Below are positions 26,001-34,321 of a stretch of DNA of 64,000 nt, in pieces. Source of the stretch: Kitasatospora sp. NBC_01266 (GTDB lineage: Bacteria > Actinomycetota > Actinomycetes > Streptomycetales > Streptomycetaceae). A model generated the notes under the pieces. It made no database searches. It worked only from the letters and a program-made list of their open reading frames with translations, and had not been told where the DNA came from. Position 1 is the stretch's first letter, and the number at the start of each line of letters is the position of its first letter. The stretch lies in assembly GCF_036242395.1 (NCBI RefSeq), contig NZ_CP108458.1, positions 1,488,001-1,552,000 of the forward strand. Reading direction: 5' to 3'. The position numbers and the translations under genes are program-made.

Positions 26001-26833
26001 CGCGCAAGCTGTCGAACGACAACATGTGGAACGGCTATGACCTGATCAACCCCGGCCCCGCCGCCGGCAACAACCAGGCCACCCTGTGGGCCCGCAACCA
26101 GGCCACCGGACAGATCCGCTCCTACGCCATCACCGGCGGTACCACTCCCGACTACAGCCTCCTCGCCGACCCCGCCAAGGGCACCCTGATCCTCGACGGC
26201 AGCGGCACCACCGCGGCCAACTACCCGCAGATCGGCTCCTCCGGCGACCTCGACGGCGACGGCCTGCCGGACCTGTGGACCATCGACACCAAGGGCCAGT
26301 TCGCCATCTGGAAGGGCACCACCACCAGCACCACCCCCGGCACCAACCAGGTCACCGGCTTCCTCAACCCCCTCGCCATGGGCTACGCCAACGCCACCGT
26401 CCAGATCCAGTCGAACTACGCACCCAGCCCGTGCATGGACGCGGACGGCGGCCCGGCGATCGGCAACAGCATCGACATCTGGTCCTGCTGGAACGGCATC
26501 AACCAGCGCTTCTCGATGGCCTTCGACGGCACCCTCCAGGTCGGCGGCGCTTGCGTCACCCTGGCCGGGAACGCCACCGGCAACGGCACCAAGGTGGTCC
26601 TCGCCACCTGCGTATCCGCCACCACGGACGCCGCCACCGCCACCGCCCAGCAATGGCGCTACGACCCCACCACCGGCCGCATCACCAGCCCGGCCACCGC
26701 GTCCACCGGCGTTGCCGCCCGCTGCCTGGAAGAACCCGGCTGGGCCACCGCCAACGGCACCCTGCTCGACGTCTGGGACTGCACCGGCGGCGCCAACCAG
26801 TCCTGGACCCTCAACCCGCAGAACAGCGGCTGA
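23069..26833 (+). CDS. Secreted multidomain protein: DNRLRE-like, VCBS-like and C-terminal ricin-type lectin domains
   Basis: 1254 residues. The signal peptide 'LISLTAGTAISLLLSVGTPFAHA' ends near residue 35. The middle (about 310-500) has a DNRLRE-like beta sandwich ('TATIDGNTTWNQQP', 'LTFDVTSTVQQ'), then Ig-like segments. FG-GAP/VCBS-like stretches follow ('VTGDNQPDILTADGSGNL', 'SSGDLDGDGLPDLWTID') with calcium-binding DxDxDG. The last ~140 residues are a ricin-B beta-trefoil with three QxW-type motifs ('NQRFSM', 'AQQWRY', 'NQSWTL') and the conserved 'CMDADGG' and 'CLEEPG'. It is divergent from the RHS toxin across 277 bases. Proteins of this design often accompany RHS genes in Streptomyces; a role in surface display, sugar binding or delivery of the toxin is inferred. 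Confidence 0.78.
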   Translation: MSSLIPRHRSRLISLTAGTAISLLLSVGTPFAHADAPSTPTATPSPQPQLTAAAKAVADARAQAKATGQPVPVDALTTEASDTVVDPDGKLATTSYAQPVRVQRGSSWTAIDTTLHANADGTVSPAVTPQSLTLSGGGSGTLATLTTGDGKTLAVGSPFTLPKPTLSGSTATYSGVLGPDVDLQVTAEPDGGWRDVIVVRTATAAADPALTKLHFPLTTTGLQTAQDNAGNLSFTDSSGKVRLHAPTAFQWDSTVAAPAPKAATAPAAAPARVKAQGTEPLDATPAAPVSGPDGPGDSAVVSPITTAASGDGIDLTPDRSTFGHGTGPWFLDPTITADSGTQASVQVQENFPDTKNYNVLSDLGTGYCGYSDCKGYGRYRAYFQLGINSAIYTTPSGAPAAPTVYSSTLYTNVSSQANPKTPTPMGVYSTGTATIDGNTTWNQQPCLSNLSNCGKVADKTITGIGGLTFDVTSTVQQLATSHAGTWTFALIPDDENNLNYRVHFSNNPHVTTTYDITPSTWSPATSPQPGWANPPAGLPANYQCNSGVGNPWDYVGWIGANQNITLSASSWSPAGLGLTTNFHMWDDNNSTWSLNQNSAPGGGWNTGNGALSITAGSLTDGHQYGWTAQSTDGQLTSPNTPWCYFRVDKTPPTVGLTSTDFPPSGTPNPTPKIFAGDPNHPGTFTLTGADPAPAGGNASGVACMRWTSIPTDATVTGWHCGDPSGKSEGIVTGTNGTFTYSPGTWGTNTIWFQAQDNAGNYSQVGAYTFYAPWNSNHTPVFGNVTGDNQPDILTADGSGNLRVMEGNTDPDTVPSAPAAAAPGARDPLYQGTTWANYQITHRASLSKSASNDDVLVHNTTTGSDLAKHLYKAKNDGNGHFDGLPTDISKPTICFNAASTTSVDCGTLNYNSTDWSTTSQILALGTPTGESSAKVTLPDPNNPGQTITKYVISQTSLLTVENGALWLYTPTPGGTLANARKLSNDNMWNGYDLINPGPAAGNNQATLWARNQATGQIRSYAITGGTTPDYSLLADPAKGTLILDGSGTTAANYPQIGSSGDLDGDGLPDLWTIDTKGQFAIWKGTTTSTTPGTNQVTGFLNPLAMGYANATVQIQSNYAPSPCMDADGGPAIGNSIDIWSCWNGINQRFSMAFDGTLQVGGACVTLAGNATGNGTKVVLATCVSATTDAATATAQQWRYDPTTGRITSPATASTGVAARCLEEPGWATANGTLLDVWDCTGGANQSWTLNPQNSG

Positions 26834-26867
26834 TCCACCAGGCACGCCGACACCGGCGCTCCAACAG

Positions 26868-26899
26868 CCGGGGCCGACGGGCAAACCCGTCGGCCCCGG
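26868..26899 (+). terminator. Perfect 14-bp hairpin terminator
   Basis: CCGGGGCCGACGGG, CAAA loop, exact complement, 35 bases after the lectin-type gene. Confidence 0.85.
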
Positions 26900-26949
26900 C
26901 CCACACGACCCCGTGGGACTACCGCACCACCAGCACACCCCGCACCATC

Positions 26950-27080
26950 GGCATGTGCGTATGGTTCAAGTCCCCCTCGGACACCAGCAGATACCCCACT
27001 TCAGGTGGGGTTTTTCTGTTTCAGACCCTGGGCGCCCCGGGGGTGGCCAACCACGTGACCAACAGGATCAGGACCGGGCT
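26950..27080 (+). repeat. Direct repeat copy B: tRNA-3'-end-like sequence plus terminator
   Basis: GGTTCAAGTC (26963-26972) and CCTCGGACACCA ending at 26986 are followed by CCCCAC/GTGGGG with T5 (26994-27015) and further shared sequence to about 27080. It is one base shorter in the T-stem/acceptor than copy A and carries an 8-base insertion after the terminator. It forms the right boundary of the accessory region. No tRNA 5' half precedes it. The rest of the 402-base gap (26834-27235) holds only the terminator above. Confidence 0.6.
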
Positions 27081-27235
27081 CCGCCGGACCTGTCGTGCCG
27101 GGCTGATCCCGACGGCTGCCGCCGTCGGGATCAGCGCCGGTCCTGCGGAGTTGGGGCCGACGGTCGGCAACCTGCCTGCGAGCCGGGCCGCTTGTGTCGG
27201 CAGTCCGCTCGCCCACCCCGCGTCCTGTTCGGCTC

Positions 27236-30200
27236 TCAGCCGATCGTGTAGTGGTAGGGGAACGCGAGGAGTTGGTCTCCCGTGGGCGTGTAGCCGTTCT
27301 GGCTGAGCGAGCTGGCGTCGTCGAGGTAGAGGTTGCCGGAGACCGTGCTTCCGGTGGGGCCGCTCGGCGTGATGTTCAGGTAGAGCGTGGTGCTCTGGCC
27401 CGGCTGGACGACGATCGGGGTGAACGGTGCGGTCGGGTGCAGGCCGAGCTCCCACAGGTCGCCCGAGGGTGAGGTGGCGGACGGATCGAAGGCCTGCGTG
27501 GTCGCGGTGAGCCCCAGGGTCGCCACCGAGGAGGGCGCCGGGGCGGCTCCGAGCGGACCGGTGGGCTGCGGCACGATGTCCCAGTCGCCCTGGGTGAGGT
27601 TCGGCATCGTGTAGCTGCCGTAGGCGTTGTTGCCGGCGGCCGTCGAGGCGAGATCGGGTTCGCCGTTCGCGGGCGAGAAGTCGAACATGACGGGTGCCGT
27701 CGAGTTGGCCGTCGCCACCAGCTGCGAGGTGCCGGTCGGTACGATCCACTGCGGCTCGGGCGCGGTCGCGCTCAAGGGCAGCGTCAGGTTGCTCGACGGG
27801 GTGAACGAGCTGAGCGGCAGGGTGGCCTGCTGGTCGAGCCGGGCGTCGAGGAAGTACGACTCGACGGCAGTCGAGTCGTTGTGCACGGTGACGCCGACCA
27901 GGTGCGACGTGCCGGCGGCCAGCACGCCACCGGTCGGCACGCCGGTGGTGCTCGCCGCGACCGGTGCGAAGTCGACCGTACCGTCGAGCGGCGTCGACTG
28001 TGCGTTCCCGGTCACCGGGTTGCTGAAGCTGACGATCAGCGTCCACGAGCCCGCGGCCGGCGCGAGCACGTGCAACCGGGCGGCGGAGGTGGCGACCACG
28101 GTCTGGTTCGCGCCGGGCGGTCCCACCAGCACCTGGTTGCCGGCGCGCGCCGGGTTCTGGCCGTCCGGTGCGACCAGGTAGGCCGTGAACGGATCGGTGG
28201 CATCGTTGCCCAGCGCCAGCCGCACGTCGAGCGCCGGTTGTCCCGCGGGCACGTTCACGTCGTAGAAGAGGGTCTGCGCCGGTACCTCGCCGCGGCCGTT
28301 CCCGCCGACCACGGTCCCGGTGAACCGGCCGACGCCGTCGTGTACCGCGATGACCGAACGCAGTGTCATCGGGACGGAACTCGGGCCGGCCTGCGGCGAG
28401 TCGATCGCCAGCGACGCGCTCTGGTCGCCGGCCTGCGCGGGAAGCGGAGCGGTGACGCGCACCGTGGTCGAGGCGCCGGGTGCGAGGGTGACCCGCGACG
28501 GCGTCACCGTGCCGAAGGTGTGGAACGACGCGACCGTGGCGGCGAAGCTCACCGGACCGGTGTACCCCGTGGGACCGGAGGCGGGGGTGCCGAGGAAGTC
28601 GGTGATCACCGCGGTCCAGTTGCCCGGTGCCGGGGCACGCAGGTCGATGTGCCCGTGGTTGCCGTCGCCCTGCGGCAGGCTGTAGCCGGTGAGCCGGCCG
28701 CGCGGATCCAGCAGGGTCAGGTCGGCGGGTTGCTGGCTGCTGGTCCCCGGATACGCGATGTTCGCGTCGAGCCGGTCCGCGCCGGGAGGCACGGTGAAGG
28801 TGAACCGGGCCACGTTGTGGGTCAGCCCGGACGCGTCCTGGTAGGTGGGGCCACCGTCGCGCAGCGTCGCGGTCCTGCTGTCGATCAGTCGGCTCGCGCC
28901 GAGCGTGCGACCGGCGAGTGACACCGTCTGCGGGTCGCGGCCGGTGTTGGTCAGCTGCAGTGAAAGCGGCGCGGTGGTACCGGGATTGCCCGTCGCGTCG
29001 AGCTGGTCGGTGCTGGTCAGCAGCGTGTCACCGACCGGCTGCGGGGCACCGTCGCCGGTGGCGACGGAGCGCGCGGCCTCGACGGCCCGGTAGGCGTCGA
29101 CCAGGCCGCCGCCCTGCTCCGAACCGACGACGCCGAGGTCGTCGGCGGTGCTGGTGATGAGCTGGTCGACCAGTTGCGGGGTCGGGCCGGCGCCACCGTG
29201 CGTGTCCCGGTACGCCTGGATCACCAGCGCGGCCACGCCCGCCACCAGCGGTCCCGCCTCGCTGGTGCCGCCGGACTGGAACACGCCGGTCGGCAGGCCG
29301 CGGGCGTTCAGGCAGTCGGGCGAGATCGACGTGTTCGCCGTACAGATCGCCCAGTCCAGGTCGCCCGGCGCGACCACGTCGATGCTCCGCCCCTGCTCGG
29401 TCGAGCCACCGGAGGACAGCGAGCTGATGTTGTCACTGACCCAGCCGTGCGCGCCGATGCTGTCGTAGCCGGCCGAGTCCGCCTGGGCGTAGGAGCGGAA
29501 GGTGGTGGACGCACCGACGGAGATCACGCCGGGCTGGGACGCAGGCGACCAGATGGTGCTCTCGGGGCCCGCGTCGTAGGAGGGCACCGTGATGGTCACC
29601 CCGGCCGCCATCGCGTTGGCGTTGGCCTGCTTGATCAGGTCCGCGCTGGTGTCCGGCATCGGGAACGAGCCGGCCTCCTCGTTCAGCACGTTCACGTGGT
29701 CGACGCCGACCGCGTAGTCGATCGCTTCGAGGAAGGCGGAGGTGGTGGTGAAGTCGTTGGTGGCGTACACCTTGTAGGCGTCCAGCGTCACCTGCGGCGC
29801 GACGCCTTCGAGCCGGATCCGGCAGGGCTGCGCCAGCGGGTGCGCGGTGTAGTCGGCGAGGTCGTACACCTGCCGGCCCTGCGCGGCGATCATGCCGTCG
29901 TCGAGGAACGACTCCAGGTCCTCGGACTCCACCGAGCCGCCTTCGCCGGTGAAGTCCTTGTAGTCGGCGATGACGTGTGAGCCGTCGGCTCGGATCAGCT
30001 CGGGCGTGTTCACATCGATGCTGCCGGCGATGTCACCGACGATCACGCCCTTGCCGGTCGCGCCGAGCGAACGCGCGGTCTGCTCGCCCGGGTTGTCGGA
30101 GTCCGCGTGCACTGCCCCGATCGCCTCGGGGTCGAGTTGCACACCGCCCGCCGGTGCGCAGCTGCCGGGCGGCGGGCCGGCCGGCGGCTGGGACCCGCCC

Positions 30201-30631
30201 GGGGCGCCGTGGGCCGCGGCCGGCGACACCGGCGGCGCGGGCTGGTCGATCACCTTGACAGCGGCGTCGGGCACGACTTCGGCGACGCCTGAGTCGGACC
30301 GCAGCGCGGCCTCCTCCTGCGTCGAGACCGTGGCAGCCACGGCGTTCAGCACGTTCATCGAGTGGATGTTCTTGGCGCCGGCGGCGTGCAACGCGTTGAT
30401 CACCGGGGTCTGTGACGCGGCCACCGCCGAGTCGCGGGCGCCCCCCATGGCGCGTGTGTCCGGCAGGTTCTGGTGCTGGTCCGTGAGCACCACGATCACC
30501 GGCCGGCCCGGTCCGGCGGATAACGCGGTCGCTCCTGGCGACGCGACCGCGGCCGGCATCGATCCGAGAGCCAGCGCGGTGGCTGCCAGAACGCTGACAG
30601 CCACCCCGGTCTTCGGTTTCACGCGCCTCAT
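27236..30631 (-). CDS. Secreted subtilase-like (S8) protein with a degenerate active site
   Basis: 1131 residues from the ATG at 30631, which has GGGAGGG five bases upstream and opens a signal peptide 'MRRVKPKTGVAVSVLAATAL...ASPG'. An open frame runs further upstream but has no protein-like composition. A prodomain-like segment (40-125, 'VIVVLTDQHQ') precedes the S8 domain (about 185-500). The Ser motif is present as 'GTSEAGPLVAG', but where subtilases have D-[ST]-G and HGTH the protein reads 'IAGSIDVNTP' and 'DDGMIAAQGRQVYD', so the Asp and His of the triad are not recognisable. About 600 residues of Ig/fibronectin-like beta domains follow. Either a pseudoprotease or a divergent S8 subfamily. 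Exported, role unknown. Confidence 0.75.
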   Translation of the reverse strand: MRRVKPKTGVAVSVLAATALALGSMPAAVASPGATALSAGPGRPVIVVLTDQHQNLPDTRAMGGARDSAVAASQTPVINALHAAGAKNIHSMNVLNAVAATVSTQEEAALRSDSGVAEVVPDAAVKVIDQPAPPVSPAAAHGAPGGSQPPAGPPPGSCAPAGGVQLDPEAIGAVHADSDNPGEQTARSLGATGKGVIVGDIAGSIDVNTPELIRADGSHVIADYKDFTGEGGSVESEDLESFLDDGMIAAQGRQVYDLADYTAHPLAQPCRIRLEGVAPQVTLDAYKVYATNDFTTTSAFLEAIDYAVGVDHVNVLNEEAGSFPMPDTSADLIKQANANAMAAGVTITVPSYDAGPESTIWSPASQPGVISVGASTTFRSYAQADSAGYDSIGAHGWVSDNISSLSSGGSTEQGRSIDVVAPGDLDWAICTANTSISPDCLNARGLPTGVFQSGGTSEAGPLVAGVAALVIQAYRDTHGGAGPTPQLVDQLITSTADDLGVVGSEQGGGLVDAYRAVEAARSVATGDGAPQPVGDTLLTSTDQLDATGNPGTTAPLSLQLTNTGRDPQTVSLAGRTLGASRLIDSRTATLRDGGPTYQDASGLTHNVARFTFTVPPGADRLDANIAYPGTSSQQPADLTLLDPRGRLTGYSLPQGDGNHGHIDLRAPAPGNWTAVITDFLGTPASGPTGYTGPVSFAATVASFHTFGTVTPSRVTLAPGASTTVRVTAPLPAQAGDQSASLAIDSPQAGPSSVPMTLRSVIAVHDGVGRFTGTVVGGNGRGEVPAQTLFYDVNVPAGQPALDVRLALGNDATDPFTAYLVAPDGQNPARAGNQVLVGPPGANQTVVATSAARLHVLAPAAGSWTLIVSFSNPVTGNAQSTPLDGTVDFAPVAASTTGVPTGGVLAAGTSHLVGVTVHNDSTAVESYFLDARLDQQATLPLSSFTPSSNLTLPLSATAPEPQWIVPTGTSQLVATANSTAPVMFDFSPANGEPDLASTAAGNNAYGSYTMPNLTQGDWDIVPQPTGPLGAAPAPSSVATLGLTATTQAFDPSATSPSGDLWELGLHPTAPFTPIVVQPGQSTTLYLNITPSGPTGSTVSGNLYLDDASSLSQNGYTPTGDQLLAFPYHYTIG

Positions 30632-30773
30632 GAGTCCCTCCCCATCCCCGCGCCACCTGAGTCGCGGCGCGGCGATTATCGTCGCCATGCACCTGCCAGC
30701 GCTAGAGGGAAATCCCCGGGCCTTCTTCGGACTTGAGCGCCGCGCGGGGGTACTTCGCGGCACCAGTCGTGAC

Positions 30774-31634
30774 TCAGGTGTCGAACTCGCCGAGCCAGCT
30801 GCGCTGCAGCAGGTGCTTGGGCAGGTACTCGGACTCGACCTCGATCGGGAACCCGGCGTCGTAGGCCAGGCAGGCGATGGCCAGTGGGCCGAGCGCCACC
30901 AACCCCCTGATGTCACAGGCCCGTTCGGCGTCCTTGGTCCAGTACTCCTGGTGCCACCGCAGGGCGTTGGCGAGTTCGGCGTTGAACCGCTCGTGGTCCT
31001 GCCGAAGGAAGCGGTAGAAGAGGTTGATCGGCGGATAGAGCTGCTTCAGCACCAGCTCGCGGTCGGCCACCCGCAGCACCTCGGGATCGGTGCCGTCCAT
31101 GGCGGCGCCCAGCTTCTCGACCAGCTCGGGTCCTTGCAGCCAGTACGTCTGCAGGGTGTCCACCCAGGCGTAGGCGTACTCGTCGATGACCACCCCGGAC
31201 TCGCGCAGCAGGCTGAGCGGCACGTTGGCCAGCTGGGTCATCCGCCCCTGCTCCCGGCAGATGACGGCCAGCCAGAAGGAGGTGAGCCACTGAGCCGGAT
31301 TGGCGTAGTACTGCGGGCCGGAAGCCGCGATCGTCCGCGTCTTGCCCGCGATCCGACACTGCACCGTCCCCTCGGTCGCGACGGCCGAGGCGAACAGCGC
31401 GGAGCCGACCTGCATCGCCGAGACGTACGCCTCCCAGGTCGCGAACTTGTCCGCGACGGGATCCACGGCACAGTGCGCCTGCGCCGTCATCAGCGCCGCG
31501 CTCAGCGCGTTGTTGAACCAGCGCGGCGAGTCCTCCAGGTCGTCGATCGCCTCCCTGGTGTCCTCGCCGAGCGTCTCCAGGCCCTGTACGGCGTTGGCCG
31601 TGGGGAAATCGTGCCGCGTTACCGTGACAGCCAC
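30774..31634 (-). CDS. Imm49-family immunity protein
   Basis: 286 residues from GTG with GAGGAG upstream. All-helical soluble protein with the Imm49 hallmarks: 'YYANPAQWLTSFWLAVICRE', 'RMTQLANVPLSLLRESG', 'YAYAWVDTLQTYW', 'RFNAELANALRWHQEYW', and 'GLVALGPLAIACLAYDAG'. Imm49 proteins protect against toxins of polymorphic toxin systems. The gene starts 13 bases after the stop of the large toxin gene on the same strand, the usual toxin-immunity order. It should neutralise the C-terminal nuclease-like tip of that protein inside the producing cell. Confidence 0.82.
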   Translation of the reverse strand: MAVTVTRHDFPTANAVQGLETLGEDTREAIDDLEDSPRWFNNALSAALMTAQAHCAVDPVADKFATWEAYVSAMQVGSALFASAVATEGTVQCRIAGKTRTIAASGPQYYANPAQWLTSFWLAVICREQGRMTQLANVPLSLLRESGVVIDEYAYAWVDTLQTYWLQGPELVEKLGAAMDGTDPEVLRVADRELVLKQLYPPINLFYRFLRQDHERFNAELANALRWHQEYWTKDAERACDIRGLVALGPLAIACLAYDAGFPIEVESEYLPKHLLQRSWLGEFDT

Positions 31635-31647
31635 CCGCGCTGCTCCT

Positions 31648-34203
31648 CTAGTCGATATTGAAGTACTTCATCAGGTAGCCAGCATACTGGCCGGCTCCGT
31701 CGTCCTTTCCCTTCACCAGCAGGTAGCTGACATCACCCTGCTTCAGGGCCTTCTGCAGTTCCCTGCGGAGAGCGGCCTCCTGCGGGTCGTGGAAACCGCG
31801 CGTACGCATTTCCTCGAGGATGCTGTCGAAGTACTCGCGAGTCCCCTGCATGGCCCGGATTCCGCCGCCCACCTGGCGGTCACCGAGCTGCGTGTGAGGT
31901 CCGCCCTTGGCCTCCACGATGATGTAGTGGCCATCCTCGGTTTTCCAGATCTGGTCGAATCGATTGTTTCCGGTGGCCCGGTTGTCGATCCGTACCGCGT
32001 CGGGAAAGTGTTCCGGAACCGCGTGGAATTCCGCGGTGCGGTCCCCGTGGGACTCGCTGTTCACGGTCATTTCCGTGTGCGGCGCCTTGTGTGCCAGCTT
32101 TCCCTGGTCGATCTGGTGCTGCGCGTCGGCGATGGCCTGCGGATCGCCGGTGTGCACAGCGGCTTGGTGCGCGTTTTTGAGCTGTTCCAGCTGCTTGTGG
32201 GCGGCCTGGTCGACAGAGATCGCGTGGTGCCGCGCGGCCGCCGAATCGTCGAGCTTCGGGAGCTGCGGGTGGTCCTCCGGCAGCCGGTACCCGTGGACGT
32301 AGTCGGGGGTGTGGAACCGCGGGGCGATCGGCGGCGGCCCGTCCGTCGCCAGGACCCACTTCGGACCGTTGGGATCGGGGTTCGCCCGCAGCTGCGGCAC
32401 TTCGTTGCCGTTGTCGTCCAGCGCCTGGATGGAGTCCCGGTGGCCGTTGACGTGGTAGTACTTCTTGAAGTACGCCGGATCGTCGTTGGCGCGTTCGACC
32501 TGCTTGCGGACGATCTCCTCGCGCTGCGCCTGCGTGAGGTGCTGGTTGCCCTGGTGGCCGGTGCCCTGGTGGCCCGCGTCGCCACCGCCGCCGGACCCAC
32601 CGTGGCCGCGCTGTCCGGGCAGCCCGCCGTCCGGCCCCGACCCCGGCTGGTGCGAACCGTGGCCCGCCGTCGTCCCCGAGCCGTCGGGGTGCCCCGCGTG
32701 CCCGCCGGCCGCCGTCGCGTCGCCGCCGGTGTGGCTCGGAGCGTGAGCCGTGTCCGCACCGCCGCCGCCCACCGAGTTGTGGACTTGGTGGCCCGCCCCG
32801 CCACCCCCCAGGGACGGCTCGTGCCCGCCCGGGACGTGGCCCAACTCGTGGGTGCCGCCGCCGACATGGGCACCGACGAGCTCCCGGGGAGCCGGGACCT
32901 GCGTGTGGGCCAGGACCGGGGACGGCTCGCGGAACGCCGGGGGCTTGATCTCACCGTTGGGCAGGCGGAGGTCGCCGTTGCGGTACAGCACGGAGCCGTC
33001 GGGGAGCTTGAGGGAGCCGTCGGGCAGCTCCGTGCTGTGCAGGCTGCTCAGGTCGTCGAGGCCCTTGAGGTCACTGCCCCTCAGGTGGTCGAGGGCGGCG
33101 GTGAGTTGAGCGACGGTGGGGAGCCTGCCGAGCAGCGGGCTGAGCGCCTTGCTCACGTAGGTCATCGGGTCGATGACCTCGCCGACCTTGGCCAAGGCGC
33201 TGAGCGCCTTGGCGCCGGTGCCGGCCTCGCCTGCCTCGCCGAGGGCGCCCAGCTTGCCGATCTTCAGCGGGGCGATGACGCAGGTCAGGATGTTGAAGGA
33301 GACCGAGCCGGCGGCCGTGGCGGGGTTCTTCTTCCACTCGTCCCAGGCGACCATGCTCTTGGCGAAGGCGATCGGGGCGTTCTTGGCGTCCTTCAGCCAG
33401 CCGGGCAGCATCGAGTCGGGGGTGGCGAGGAAGGCCGGGTCGAACTGCGTGATGGTCAGGCCCAGGGCGAGCTCGCCGATGCCCTTCCAGGCCTGTTCGA
33501 AGTTCTTCAGGCCGCCGAAGCCGACCAGCGTGCCCAGGCCCTTGATGGTGCCCCAGATCCCGTCGACGATCAGGCCGTCCCAGACGAAGCTCTTCGTCCA
33601 GTAGCCGACGTCGTACCAGTGGTGGGACTGCTGCTCGGTGCTGCCCCACGGCACCTGCGCGCCGTCCAGCTGGTCACCGGTGTAGCCGTACATGTCGGCC
33701 TTGTTGCTGCCGTCGTTGCCGACGTACTGGGTGCCGCCGAAGACCGAGTCGATCTTGTTCGCCGCGGTCCGCTCGGCGGCCCAGAACGCGGCCACCGCCG
33801 TGTCGACCTGGTGCAGCAGGTCGTTGTTGTGGTCGACCTTGTTCTTGTCGTACTTCCAGTCGTCGTCACCCTTGACGCTGGCCACGAAGGTGGCCGCCTG
33901 CGTCTGCAGGTCCTTCAGCTTCGCCGCGATCGGCCGCACCTCGGAGGCGTACGAGCTCAGCGCGGACGCCACCTTCTCCACGTCCGAGGCGAACGAGTCC
34001 GCCTGCGTGGAGACCGGCTTGGTGGTCGCGAACAACTGGTCCGCGTCCGGCGAGTGGTAGTACGCCGACAGACCCTGGAAGGTGCTGTGGATGTTCGAAC
34101 CGTCGGTGCGGATGTTCCCCGCGTCCGTGGTCAGCGACTTGGCGTCCGCCTCGAGCTGGTCCAGGTTCCCGGCGAACTGCGGGATGTCCTCAGGCTTGAT
34201 CAC
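31648..34203 (-). CDS. WXG/LXG-type polymorphic toxin with C-terminal PD-(D/E)xK-like nuclease tip
   Basis: 851 residues from GTG. The N-terminal ~130 residues ('FAGNLDQLEADAKSLTTDAGNIRTDGSNIHSTFQGL') form a helical hairpin of the type recognised by the type VII (Esx) export system, with no signal peptide. A hydrophobic helical region (220-340) follows, then a Gly/His-rich linker (about 430-570). The C-terminal ~150 residues carry 'RFDQIWKTEDGHYIIVEAKGG', with Asp and E-x-K placed as in PD-(D/E)xK nucleases. A DNA- or RNA-cleaving tip is therefore likely; family inferred from motif only. Followed by the Imm49 gene. It probably acts in contact-dependent or secreted competition between related strains. 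Confidence 0.75.
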   Translation of the reverse strand: MIKPEDIPQFAGNLDQLEADAKSLTTDAGNIRTDGSNIHSTFQGLSAYYHSPDADQLFATTKPVSTQADSFASDVEKVASALSSYASEVRPIAAKLKDLQTQAATFVASVKGDDDWKYDKNKVDHNNDLLHQVDTAVAAFWAAERTAANKIDSVFGGTQYVGNDGSNKADMYGYTGDQLDGAQVPWGSTEQQSHHWYDVGYWTKSFVWDGLIVDGIWGTIKGLGTLVGFGGLKNFEQAWKGIGELALGLTITQFDPAFLATPDSMLPGWLKDAKNAPIAFAKSMVAWDEWKKNPATAAGSVSFNILTCVIAPLKIGKLGALGEAGEAGTGAKALSALAKVGEVIDPMTYVSKALSPLLGRLPTVAQLTAALDHLRGSDLKGLDDLSSLHSTELPDGSLKLPDGSVLYRNGDLRLPNGEIKPPAFREPSPVLAHTQVPAPRELVGAHVGGGTHELGHVPGGHEPSLGGGGAGHQVHNSVGGGGADTAHAPSHTGGDATAAGGHAGHPDGSGTTAGHGSHQPGSGPDGGLPGQRGHGGSGGGGDAGHQGTGHQGNQHLTQAQREEIVRKQVERANDDPAYFKKYYHVNGHRDSIQALDDNGNEVPQLRANPDPNGPKWVLATDGPPPIAPRFHTPDYVHGYRLPEDHPQLPKLDDSAAARHHAISVDQAAHKQLEQLKNAHQAAVHTGDPQAIADAQHQIDQGKLAHKAPHTEMTVNSESHGDRTAEFHAVPEHFPDAVRIDNRATGNNRFDQIWKTEDGHYIIVEAKGGPHTQLGDRQVGGGIRAMQGTREYFDSILEEMRTRGFHDPQEAALRRELQKALKQGDVSYLLVKGKDDGAGQYAGYLMKYFNID

Positions 34204-34321
34204 TTCTTGCTCCGCCTTCCCCGACCCGGAGGGGACTTGAGCCCGTTCGACTCCCCCGTGCCCTTAACCTCCGCGCGCTCCGGCGATCATACAGTGGCCT
34301 CCCGCAGCACCTGATTGATAA

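Noticed and set aside
26950..26990. A functional tRNA gene
   Set aside because: Only the T-loop/acceptor/CCA half is present; no D-arm, anticodon arm or 5' acceptor strand precedes it, and the T-stem does not pair.
30632..30916. N-terminal extension of the subtilase-like gene
   Set aside because: The ATG at 30631 has a strong ribosome site and begins a signal peptide; the extension is Ser/Arg-rich noise overlapping the region after the Imm49 stop.
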